Of a stretch of 64,000 bases of DNA, positions 24,701 through 36,700 are shown piece after piece. The notes beneath the pieces were generated by a model. The model made no database searches. It had not been told where the DNA came from and saw only the letters and a program-made list of their open reading frames with translations. The stretch's first letter is position 1. Each line of letters begins with the position of its first letter. Source of the stretch: Mermis nigrescens (Eukaryota; Nematoda; Enoplea; Mermithida; Mermithidae); contig JAVLUZ010000149.1 of NCBI GenBank assembly GCA_036768485.1, positions 186,001-250,000 of the forward strand. The letters run 5' to 3'. Position numbers and translations under genes: made by a program.

Positions 24701-27700
24701 ACCTTATAACCTACCACACCAGAATTGGACGACCAAAGGCGGATTTAAGTGGGGCCCATTGGACAAAAATATTTGGCGAGATAAATAATAGATATGCAAT
24801 TTGCAATGATTTTTGACCATCAGTGACCATAATTTCTCAAATTTTTCCGGCGCTACGCGCCGGATGAAACTATTAATGACATTCATTTACTTTCTTGGCG
24901 ACCTGGAAGCCATTTTCTGTTCATGTATGTAGATTTCATAACAATTTAAGCAGCAGAAACAGCTATTTTTGCATAGTTTTCTTTTATTTTCAAATAAAAA
25001 TTTCGATGTTTCGCATCAAATGCTATAAATACAGGAAATCAAACAGTAAATCGTGCTTCTAGACGTCTATCCGCCTTAATTTCACAAATTTTCCGGCGCT
25101 TCGTCGAAGAAATTAAATGATTTTTTTTCGCACAAAATTGTCGGAAATTTTAAAATTTTAAGAAAAAATGTTGGAGTCAAAAATGATTTTATGTAAAAGT
25201 ATACAATGTAAAACACCGAAAAAAACGCTATTTTGCGCGTTAAGGGCAAATTTTCGGACCTATTTTTGACTGTTTTTGGAAAAGTTGGGATACCGCCCCC
25301 TTTCCCTTAGGAAAATCCTAGATACGCCACTGTGGATGACTGAAAAAGCGTGTTCAAACATGCATTACTGCAAAAGCGAGCACAAGAATGGCTGCAGTTC
25401 TGTCTCTACATAGCTTATTTTGATTGTTCCTTTATTTCTTCGACACTGTTTTCGTATTTATGATGAGAAAAATTTTTAGCTGCTTGTTCAGCCATATTTT
25501 TTATTAACTTTTCCAAGTCTTCAACGGCAACTTGTAAAATTAAAGATGCTTCCATGCTGCTGACTTTATTCAATAAATCCTTCACTTATTTAATCTACTA
25601 TTATTGAAAATACATAAGAATGAATTGTTCGACAAATTATGCGCTTCGATTTCACTTTCATTAAAATAAATGTAAATCGACTCAGCATGAAATTTTTGTT
25701 CTCTGAAGTAAGGTTCTCTCAGTCATTGTTCTTTACTTCAGCGATTCGATTTTACTATGCTCGTATTTCATAATGTCGATTTTATCAAATGTTCAAAAAC
25801 TCCTTTTTGCAAAGGCGACGACAATGACGCGATAGCACAACAAGGCGAAATAGATGAGGCTAACTCTGATTCAGATGATCTAGATTTTGATGATGAAATA
25901 TCTGCTTTACAGATTGGAAAAATAATTCTGGCTAACAGCAATAAACATTTGTTTCAATTCGATAAAGCGTTTAATATTACAATTATTCTCTAGCTCATGT
26001 GCATACAAAATATTCTAAGAGTACTATTTTTGGGTATAGGTATATAGGCTTGACCCTCGGCATTACCCTCGGCCTCGGCCGAGGCAAGGATTTTAAGTCG
26101 CCTCGGCCGAGGCCGAGGGTCCAAAAAGTACCCTCGGTCCGATCACTGCTTTTAGGACGGCTTAAAGGTATGTTGTGGTTCACGCGGAATTTTGTAATAG
26201 TTCAGCACGCGTTTTATTGCGAATTTGAATTCCTCAAATTAAATTTCGGCCAACACCCCCAAAAAATTGAATTTTAAGTTTCCTCCACCTCTACCGAAGT
26301 TAGGTATACGAAATTTTCCTGCGCATAACGGCTTCCTTAGTCTTTTTTCATCCTAAAATAGTAAAAAGTACTAAATTTTACACGATTATTGAAATTTTAA
26401 ATTTTATTCAAAACATTTATAACATTTTTTAATTTTATTTTTATTAAAATTTTAAATTTTAATTTTACTAAAAAATTACTAAAATTTATCAAATAGGGAT
26501 ACATAATTTCTAAATTTTGGCATGAGGACGAAGTAAATGGTCAGAAGAAATGATTTAAAGAGAACTATTTGGAAAATGTGTGATTGTATAGGTGGGTAAA
26601 GGTAATAAAAATGAAATTTCTTATTTCTTACTCGAAAATTATAATGTAAATAAAATATTGCCTTTTACTTCTTTCTAAGACGTTTGAATTGAATTTATGC
26701 TTTTGAAAGAATCGCGTAGCAGTTTCTATTTATGTGAATACAGCGAAATAGATGGAGAATTCAATTTTCTTCAAGTATGTTAGAAAAAATTCAAATTTTA
26801 AGCTGTCTTGTCATGCTAGACACCTTACCTGTATTTTTGCATCATCGTTTTTAACGTAACCATGATGTATCCAGTGTTTTTTTGGTGCGCAATGAGGCTT
26901 TTTATGTGTTAAAACACGTATTTTTGACCTTTGGTAGTGAATTTTAGTAATTTTATGCGTTTCTGACGAAAAAAATACAAAAAAATATTCTCAAAAGGAT
27001 GCGAAGCGCCGAACTTTGCAAATTTTGCCATTTTTAGATATATTGAATTGACAACTACTTATCGGCGCGAAGCGCTGAAAATTTGTGGGAAATTTAGGCC
27101 TTTATTGCGGTTTTTGTCTTTCCGAAAATGTTTGTACATGTACAAAGACATTCCCGAAAAGTCTATGTAGATCGGGAAAAATCTCTGTCGAATACAAAAT
27201 GGACGAAGTTCAAATAAGTGCATTTTTTGTGCGTGCTCCACGTCCTTTTATATTAAAAAACCTACACGTGCACTGCATATGAACAAATACATACATGACT
27301 TTAGGATAGTGATATTTCTTTATTTCGATACCGTGTTTAAATAAAAGCGAGCCCGAGGAAAAAATCAAAGAATTAACAGAAGAAGAGGCGATAAAACTTG
27401 AGCAAGACTTAGCTGAAAAGAAATCTAAAAACAGTGTCGAAGAAGTCCCTGCTGCTTCCGACTCATCCAATCATGCGGAAACGAGTAAAGTACGCACACA
27501 TGGCCTTAATACATTATTCGTTGCAGTACGTGTCTACAATTGCAGGCACGTAGCTCTGGGGGAATAGGGGGGTTGGACTTCCTCCCAAATTCAGAAAAAT
27601 CGGAAAAATAGGACTTTTTAAACGCCAAATATGACGGCCAGCTACGTTCCTGTACACACTGCTTTCAAGAATATCGCATTTAAACTTTTACGCTTTTTGA

Positions 27701-30700
27701 TCTTTTGCTTAAGCTATGCATTTCCCTTTATGGTTTGGTCTGGCGGTTCATGGACACATCATAAGTTGATTTTACAGCTTTTATGTGATCTAGCATTAAA
27801 AAATAATTTACGAAAGGTCAAATTCTACACTTACTTAATTTTTTTAACGTACATTGGCATTTATTCGAAAATTTAGCGAATTGGCGTCAGGTTGTAGGTG
27901 GAATTTCTGTTTCTATTATTTTATGTAATATTTGTATGAATGGAGGGAGATATGTAAGTAAACCATTCTAATAAACTAAGCGCATTAAGTTCTTGGAATC
28001 GTGGCTCTGCCTAAGTGTAAACGGAAAGACGTTAAAATCAATGGAATTCAAACTAATTTCAAGCCAGAAAGTTTTCACCTATATATTTATATAGCATCAA
28101 GCATTGCTGAATGTTGTCGTTTTAACTTTGAGCCATATTTGCATAGCATGGCCATCCTCTTGCCGGAGGTCAGTCTCGTCTAGGAAGTTGCAGAGCATTT
28201 TCAAGCTAAAGTAGCTTTAAATGGGTTGAAATCATTGACGTTAGAATATCGTGATAAATACGTATTAATTCAATTTAGTGGTTGTGATCGATTTTAAGCA
28301 CTTTGGCGAAAAGGGCTTGATTTTTTTGCCCGTTTCTTGCTTTAATCTTGCCTTATTTTTTTCTAGGAAATCAGCCCTTCTTCCTAAATCACACGTTTCT
28401 CATATGTGCATTGAAAATTGAAAATTGTTTTCAGAATGGAAATATGGTTTTGAATAAGATTTTTGTTGTTTAATAAAATATTTTGGCCCAATAAAGCGCA
28501 ATTTTTGACCTCCCCAGGCTGGCTGACCTTCCCTCTCATATCGGCCATGCTGTGCATCTAATGTCCAGTCCAGACCATACATGCACAGGGGGAATGAAAT
28601 AATAAAGTGCCTTTTTTGGGTCCGAAAATGGTATAGGTACGCGTCAAAAACATCGTTTCTCAGCGTTTCTGAAGATGCTCTATCTTTTTAGAGCATAAAA
28701 ACAAAAAAATTTCGAAAAAAATCAAAAAAAGTCGGAACAAATTGAATAAAATATAGTCAAAACATGAGTATAATGGTGCGAAGCGCCAAAACTTTGGCAC
28801 TTCGAGCAAATAGATAGCTAAAAACGCTTTAAAAAGCATCTTTTCTACAAAATTTTAGGGAACGTTCAAAAAATCGCCAATTCTGGGGGTTGAAAAATAT
28901 TTTTAGGGGGAGGGAATTTTTAGGGGTGAAAATTTTTCTGGGGGTTTAAACCCCCATTCCCCAAGATCATGTATGGTCCAGACCCATAGACCACCCACTC
29001 CCATGTATGGTCTAGAGCTCAGAATTTCCCCCACCACGTCGGCTCATTATCCCTTGATTTGATAAATGTAGCCGTTAGTTATGTTACTTTTTTAGCCTGC
29101 CACCGGTGATCAAGATGATGACGATAAGGGCTTGATTCCGAATTCGGGCAACGGAGCTGATATGCCTAATTACAGATGGGTCCAAACACTAAGCGACATC
29201 GAAGTAAATTTAATATTTGCGTGTTTTGCCTGTAAAATACAGAAAATACGGCTGCATATGCGTACTAATCACTGTTTTTTTTTTGTACGAGCCTCTTTGT
29301 ACATGTACAAAGATCCCCGGAAAAGTCTTTGTACGAGCGAAAATTTTTTGTACATATAACGTATAGATATTCAATTGAATGTATACATTTTTACATACTA
29401 CTAGATTGTTATCCGTGACCCGCACGCTTCGCAAAAGGTGTAACTTTGTCCTAAATTCAGCTGGTTATATTAGTTCGGCCCGAAACGCCAAAATTTTCAT
29501 GAGACTTAGGTTGAAATTACACATGAAATTCGACTCAGCAAGTTAAAATGACTTGTGTTACACAATTATAAATAATAAGCGGTTGCAATGTGCTGACTGA
29601 ATCTCATAATAGACACCAATCTGCTTATGAATTTAATGCAACGCGAAGATAAAAGAGTCAATTTTATCTTCAAACGGCAGAAAACAGTGCAAAGTTGTTT
29701 AATAGTTCTTTTTTCTGCATAAAATCTTTATTAAACAGTGGAAATAGATGTAAAAGATGCTTCAATCTGTACAAAGATGCTTACAGATAGATTTTGGAGT
29801 GTTTAATGCCCGCGCCTGGAGCTAAATAGAATGTAATTATGATACTCGGCGCGAAGCGCCGAAAATTTTTAGAAATTTTGCTTAAAAATACTCCAAAAAA
29901 CGTTAAAATTACTATTACTTTGCCCCAAAAGTCTTTGTACATTGTACAAAGATGGCTCCGAAAATCTTTGTACGAGCCTCAAAATCTTTGTCTCGTACAA
30001 AAAAAACAGTGGTACTAATAAGTTGTGCTCTTCATCAATAACATATTTTTATAGCGATTCATTATTAACTCGAGTTAGAGAAAAAAGAATTGAAAAATGA
30101 TTACTCTTTTTTGTCCTTTTTCTTCCAAAATTATTACCTTTGCTTTGCCTTGATGGTGGAGGATCACAATTCTCTTCTGCTCCACTGTATATTGTCGTGA
30201 CTGTCGTCGAGATCGCAAAAGTATTCATCATTTCAGAAACGCTTATATTTGTTTAGATTTTCGGTATAATTCAAGATGTGGAAGTACATAAGTGAGCTTG
30301 ATTTTGAGGCGTTTTTCCACCCTTTCTATTATTTCTAGTGAGATTCTTGTAAAGAAATTTTGTTTTTAAAAGCGGGTTGTAGCAGCTATTCCTCTGAACT
30401 CTGTAATTTGCTTATCATGCACACTCATTTAGAAAATATGTATAGTCTTAATGAAGTTTGCTCTTGTGATTTTAGCAATTTTGCAGGACTACAGAAGGCT
30501 GATGTATGCGAAGCAGTGTTGTTTTGTACTAGGCAAAGATTTTTCCCGATGTACAAAGACTTGTCGGCCGTCTTTGTACATGTACAAAGATTTTTGGGAA
30601 GACGTAAATTGCAAAAAAGGTCTGATATTCGCAAAAATTTTCGGCGCTTCGCGCCGAAATGCGTAATTGTGTGTTCTATATATCTTTATAATGGCAGAAA

Positions 30701-33700
30701 TTGTATTTCAAAAGGAAAACTGTCAAATTTTAGACGCAGGGTGGCCACTCACCCGGGAAAAGCCCGGGAAAAAACCGGGATTTTCGTCAAGAAATTTAGT
30801 TTGAACTCAGTTTTTGGAGGCCAAAAATATTGAATTAATAGTACAATGTTACATTTTTTATCGCTTTTAGTATCATTACTAGTTTACATGTTGTTTTTAT
30901 ATTTTATCATCTAGCATTTATTTCCGTTTTTCTTCTCGCCCATTGTCACACCGTTGATCGCTATTTGTGTATTCTCTTTGTTTGATATAGCTAGTAGCTA
31001 TTTGTACTATTGTTCACTGAGACGTTTTTGCAACAGTGTTTTTGTACTCGGCAAAGATTTTTCCCGATGTACAAAGACTTTTCGGGACCTTCTTTGTACA
31101 AGTACTAAGATTTTTGGGAAGACTAAAATTGCAAAAAAGGTCTGAAATTCGCAAAAATTTTCGGCGCTTCACGCCGCAATGAGTAATTGTGTGTCTTATC
31201 TTTATAATGGCAGACTTTGCATTTCAAAGGGAAAAATGTCGAATTTTTTCGGCGCTTCGCGCCGTTTTAAAACGATTCTTAGTGATTTTTGCCCTCAGAG
31301 ACTCAGAAGTTAGCTAAAATACCCTATCGAAAGTCGAACAACTCTTTTTTTGAGAAGATTTTTGGGGAGATAAAAACTGTAAAAAGATGTAAAATTCCGA
31401 AAAATTTTCGGCGCTTTGCGCCGATATGAGTAATTGTTTGTCCTATGCAGGGGCGGATTTAAGTCAGGGCGGTGGGGGTGCGGCCGCCTCCCCTCCCATT
31501 GTCCAAAAATATTTGGCGAGATAGAGAATGGATAAGCAATTTGCAATGATTTTTGGCCGTCAGTGACCATAACTTCTCAAATTTTTCCGGCGCTACGCGC
31601 CGGATGATACCTGTTATACTTTCTTGGCGACATGGAAGCATGTTTTTTTGTATTCGGCAAAGATTTTTACCGATGTACAAAGCCTTTTCGGGACCGTCTT
31701 TGTAGATGTACTAAGATTTTCGGGAAGACAAAAACCGCAAAAAAGGTCTGAAATTCGCAAAAATATTCGGCGCTTCGCGCCGTAATGAGGTATTGCGTGT
31801 CCTATATATCTTTATAATAGCAGAAATCGCATTTCGAAAGGAAAAATGTCGAATTTTTTGGCGCTTCGCGCCGTTTCAAGACGATTCTTAATGATCTTTG
31901 CCCTCATAAAACCAGGAATTAGCCAAAATACACTACCAAAGGTCGAACAACTCTGTTTTTACCACACTAAAGTCGCTACCGTACTATATCACAGTATCCA
32001 AAAATTTGTGTGTACAAAATGTACAAAGACTTTTAGGGACCATCTTTGTATATGTACAAACGGACCTTGTACAAAAAACACTGCCTGGAAGTCATTTTCT
32101 GTTCATGTAGGTTTCAAAACGATTTTAACATCTATTTTTGCATAGTTTTCTTCTATTTTCAATTAAAAATTTCGATGTTTCGCATCAAATGCTATAAATA
32201 TAGGAAATCAAGCAGTAAATCATGCTTCTAGACGTCTATCCGCCTTGATTTCACAAATTTTTCGGCGCTTCGCGCCAAATTTTTGTTAAAGTCAAAGAAA
32301 TTAAATGATTTTTTCGCACAAAGTTGTCGGAAATTTTAAAATTTCAAGAAAAAATGTTGCGTCAAAAATGATTTTATGTTAAAGTATACAATGTAAAACA
32401 CCGAAAAAACGCCATTTTGCGCATTACGAGCGAATTTTCCGACCTATTTTTGACTTTTTCTGGAAACGTTGGGATACCACCCCCCCCTTAAGAAAATTCT
32501 AGATCCGCCACTGATCCTATATATGTATCTTTAAAATGGCAGAATTTGCATTTATGTAGAATGGAAAAATGCCAAATTTTTCGGCGCTTCGCGCCGTTTT
32601 AAGTCAATTTTTAGTAATTTTTGGCGTGAGAAACCCAGAAATTAGCCGAAATACACTACCAAAGATCGAAAACCCTGTTTTGCCACACTAAAATCGCAAC
32701 TGTACTATATTATAGGCTGTCAGAACTGCTATCGACAACTCGTTAGGATCATTGAATAAGAAATTATGATTGTTCCAAAGCGTTTCGTGTAGTATTTGCA
32801 TTTGTTGGATTAAAGTTGTTTGTGCCTTATCCTTTTTCATGCTCTTATCATGACACTTCTTCGTATGTAGTGTGCGTTTAAAGCATGATTTAAAACCGGG
32901 AAATTGTCCATAAATCACCCGGGAAACCCGGGAATTTTATTTTGGGAAACCAGTGGCCACCCTGTAGACGATTCTTACTGATTTTTGCCCTTAGACACCC
33001 AGAAATTAGCTAAAATACACTACCTAACTTCGAACAACTCTGTTTTTACCACACTAAAATCGCTACTGTGCCATTTTATAGTACCCAAAAATTTGTGTGT
33101 ACAAAATGAACAAAGACTTCTGGGGACCATGCGTGTACATGAACAGACGGACCTTGTACAAAAAACACTTATGCGAAGTCACTTGCACAATGGAAGTGTG
33201 TACTGTAATCACGGTTTTTTTGTATTCGGCAAAGATTTTTCCCGATGTACAAAGACTTTTCGGGACCGTCTTTGTACATGTACAAAGATTTTTGGGAAGA
33301 CAAAAATTGCAAAAAAGGTCTATAATTCGAAAAAATTTCGGCGCTTCGCGCCGAAATGAGTAATTGTGTGTTCTATATATCTTTATAATGGCAGAAATTG
33401 CATTTCAAAAGTAAAAATGTCAAATTTTTCGGCGCTTCGCGCCGTTTTAAGACGATTCTTAGTGATTTTTGCCCTTAGAGACCCAGAAATTAGCTAAAAC
33501 ACACTACGAAAAGTCGAAGAACTCTGTTTTTACGATACTAAAATCGCTGCTGTACCATATTATAGTACCCAAAAATTTGGTGTGTACAAAATGTACAAAG
33601 ATTTTTAGGAAGACAAAAACTGTAAAAAGGTGTAAAATTCCCAAAATTTTCAACGCTTCGCGCCGAACTGATAAATTATTTGTCCTATATATCTTTAAAA

Positions 33701-36700
33701 TGGCAGAATTTGCATTTAGAATGGAAAAATGTCAATATTTTTCGTCGCTTCGCGCCGTTTTCAGATAATTTTTAGTAATTTTTAGCGTCATAAACCCAGA
33801 AATTAGCTAAAATACACTACCTAAGATCGAAAACCCCGTTTTTACCACACTAAAATCGCTACTGTAATATATTATAGTACACAAAAATTTGCATGTGCAA
33901 AATGTACAAAGACTTTTGGGGACCATCTTTGTACATGTACAAACGGACCTTGTACAAAAAAAAACACTGACTGTAATTAAAATAAATGGAACACTAGAAG
34001 AAATTAAAAGAAGCTTAACATCCAATTTAAAAATTTGCAGTCGGTAAGAAAAGTAAATCCTTGGAGGGTTGGAAATTTGAAACCTATTTAAACCATACGT
34101 GCTCATAGGGAAGAATGAGAGAGAATATCCCTCCTCTCGCTAAAGGATTTAAAAGTTAGATACTGTTGAGCGATTTCGACTTAGAAAAGTGTTTTTTCAA
34201 GCGATTTCGATCAACTATTCCTAATGAACACAGCTTAATATAGCAAAAACTTGGGATTTCATCACACCCTAACCCCGTAACGTGACCCCAAATTAGCAAT
34301 TTCAGCCCTTACTGCTCTTCTTGACCTTGTGATCTATGATTTAAATCGTATATGTAAAAGAGTAGTGGAATGAATTTAAATTTTTAGCTAAAAATAGCAG
34401 AAAAGCACCAAAATACGGTCTAAAAACACAAGTTTTTGTGAAAGTTCTGGGGGGCGGGGGCAACCAACTTTGGGTAGGGATCCCCATCTCCCGTAACACG
34501 TACAACGAATATCCCTCATAATCACGCGTGGGCCTGGGGGGTTCGGGGATATGCACCCTTCCCCCTACCCCGAGAAACCAAAATACCCTCCCACCCAGGA
34601 CTCAATTTTTGAAATTTTTTTTGTTTCTTTTTCGCAATCTTCTGATGCCAATAGATAGTGCTCGATGAGAAACGTTGAAAAATGGTGTTTTTCAACATAC
34701 CACTATTTTTAAGGCTATTTTTTTTGACCTTTGACAAATATTGCACCCCTCCAGAATTTTGGTGCCGCCCATCTATGCTCATAACCCTACCAATTGTATT
34801 TACGAATATAAGCATAGTGGTTAGTTTTGTGTTTATGCGTCTTCTTGTTTAGCTTCGCGTGCCGTTCAATGGTAAAGGCGCCTTAAAAACCAGAGACGTT
34901 GTGGTTGACGTGAAACAAAAAGTACGCTATTTGGCTCTTATTTTCCATTAAAAAATATTATATTTTAAGAGAACATGTGCAGAATCTGTTTGTACTCAAA
35001 ACTTGAAATTTTTGGACGTAAGTAACAATCACGTTATATTCTTGTTTACTTACATAAGTCTGTTCTGTATGTATGAATGTATTGTTTCTGACTCCTTAAC
35101 TTAGTAAATTGCTTGGCTAAAATATTAAAATCACGCAAAACTTGTATGGAGACAGTCCCTATCGTTTGCCATTACTCGTTGTCTCAGGCAGTAGCTCTGG
35201 GGGAAATGGGGGTCAGACATTCCCTCCCAAAATTCAGAAAAATTCGGAAAAATATGACTTTTTAAACGTTATTTTGTGCTATTTTTGGCCTTTTTGTTCT
35301 TAGTCCCCCAAAATAGGACGGCCAGCTACGTGCCTAGTTGTCTACAATTTTCACGGATCGTCTGTATCAATTTTTGTCTAAATTTCAAAACTAGATTTTA
35401 TCGGTTCTGCGTGTCATTTTTATAGTCATACTAATGACATCATGACAGAGAACGCTTTTACGCACAGGATTACGAGTTCACGATACTTGGAAAGAGGTTT
35501 TAAGATGTAAATGGTGCTATTCAAAATTACACACCAGGAACGCTGAGAAATTGCTGCTTCCTCATAAAATATTGATTTTCGGGGCTATTACTGGCCGTTT
35601 TCCCGCATATTTGACGTGTTCGCTGTTGTCTTTTAAGTCTTTACAGCATAGTTCTTCACGGTCTTAAGTTCAGGAGGGTGAAATCCCAACATCTGGGACC
35701 ATTAAATTTAGACTTCTAGCCTTTTTTGCAGGTCAAATTAGAAAAATGGTTAAAACATTTTATGTAAAACGTTTTAATGCGAAAAACTGCATTTTTTAGT
35801 ACTTTTTATCCGATTCTGACTCGTTTCGTCACTTTTGTTAGTAAAAAATATCAGAATTCATAGGAAATTTTGACTTTTCGGATCATTTTAACTTCATTCT
35901 AGGCATTTTGTGGGTCAACAAAACAGAAATGTACTAGTCGGCGCAAAGCGCCGAAAAATTTTAACATCTTTGCTACTTCCGTTCCCGAACATCATACAGA
36001 AAATGTTTGATAGTTCAAAATCGTCTGGCAGTGATTCGGGTCTTGGACGCTGAGGTAGGGGTAATACCCCCCTCAGCCCCCTACGGGAATGTGTGATTTA
36101 TAGGATCACTGTAAAGGTAGCAACCTACTTTGATTAATGACTATGAAAATCAATTAGTTTTCCTAGAATTCATGACTTCTAGTTTAAAATTTTTCTACGT
36201 GCTTGGAATCTAGTTTGACATCAATAAGCTTAATAATCAATTGTCCGTTAGGAAAAAGATTTTAGTATTAATATTTACGGCCATTGTTTTCCACATTTAT
36301 GCTTCACTGAATGCAATTTAGTGATGATAACTCGACTATCGATCACTGTTTTTTTTTGTACTCGGCAAAAATTTTTCTTGATGACTTTTCGGGACCGTCT
36401 TTGTACATGTAAAAAGATTTTTGGTAAGACAAAAATTGCAAAAAAGGTCGAAAATTCGCGAAATTTTTCGGCGCTTCGCGCCGACTATGACTAATCGTGT
36501 GTTTTATATATCTTTACACTGGCAGAAATTGCATTTCAAAAGAGAAAATGTCAAATTTTTCGGCGCTTCGCGCCGTTTTAAGACGATTCTAAGTGATTTT
36601 TGCCCTTAGAGACCCAGAAATTAGCTAAAATTTACTACCAAGAGCCGAACAACTCTGTTTTTAACCACACTTAAATCGCTACTGTACTATGTTATAGTGC

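Larger units (their letters stand above)
31034..32714 (+). mobile_element. Family T MITE, third nesting layer, right end lost
   Basis: Begins CAGTGTTTTTGTACTCGGC. The body continues to 31447, resumes at 32514 after a nested MITE, and ends truncated near 32714, before the usual CCAAAAATTTGTGTGTAC part. Confidence 0.7.
30737..32964. mobile_element. hAT-like element (CAGGGTGGCCACT ends) inside a family T MITE
   Basis: The ends CAGGGTGGCCACT and AGTGGCCACCCTG (one base offset) are inverted repeats of the kind seen in animal hAT elements. Next to them are CCCGGGAAA and TTCCCGGGT palindromic words. TAGACG is repeated on both sides (30731-30736, 32965-32970). It has no transposase left; the interior is mostly further nested MITEs. 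Confidence 0.8.
30514..33170 (+). mobile_element. Family T MITE interrupted by nested insertions (outermost of five layers)
   Basis: The outer ends are CAGTGTTGTTTTGTAC (30514) and TTGTACAAAAAACACT (to 33170). The flanks carry an identical 8-bp duplication ATGCGAAG at 30506-30513 and 33171-33178. The element is split at 30737-32964 by a hAT-like insertion. Without it the element would be about 430 bp, like the copy at 36344-36787. Confidence 0.85.

Noticed and set aside
25757..25993. Separate host gene within intron 3 of NUDC
   Set aside because: The acidic ORF lies inside a hAT-like element with a target duplication, so a transposon origin is more likely.
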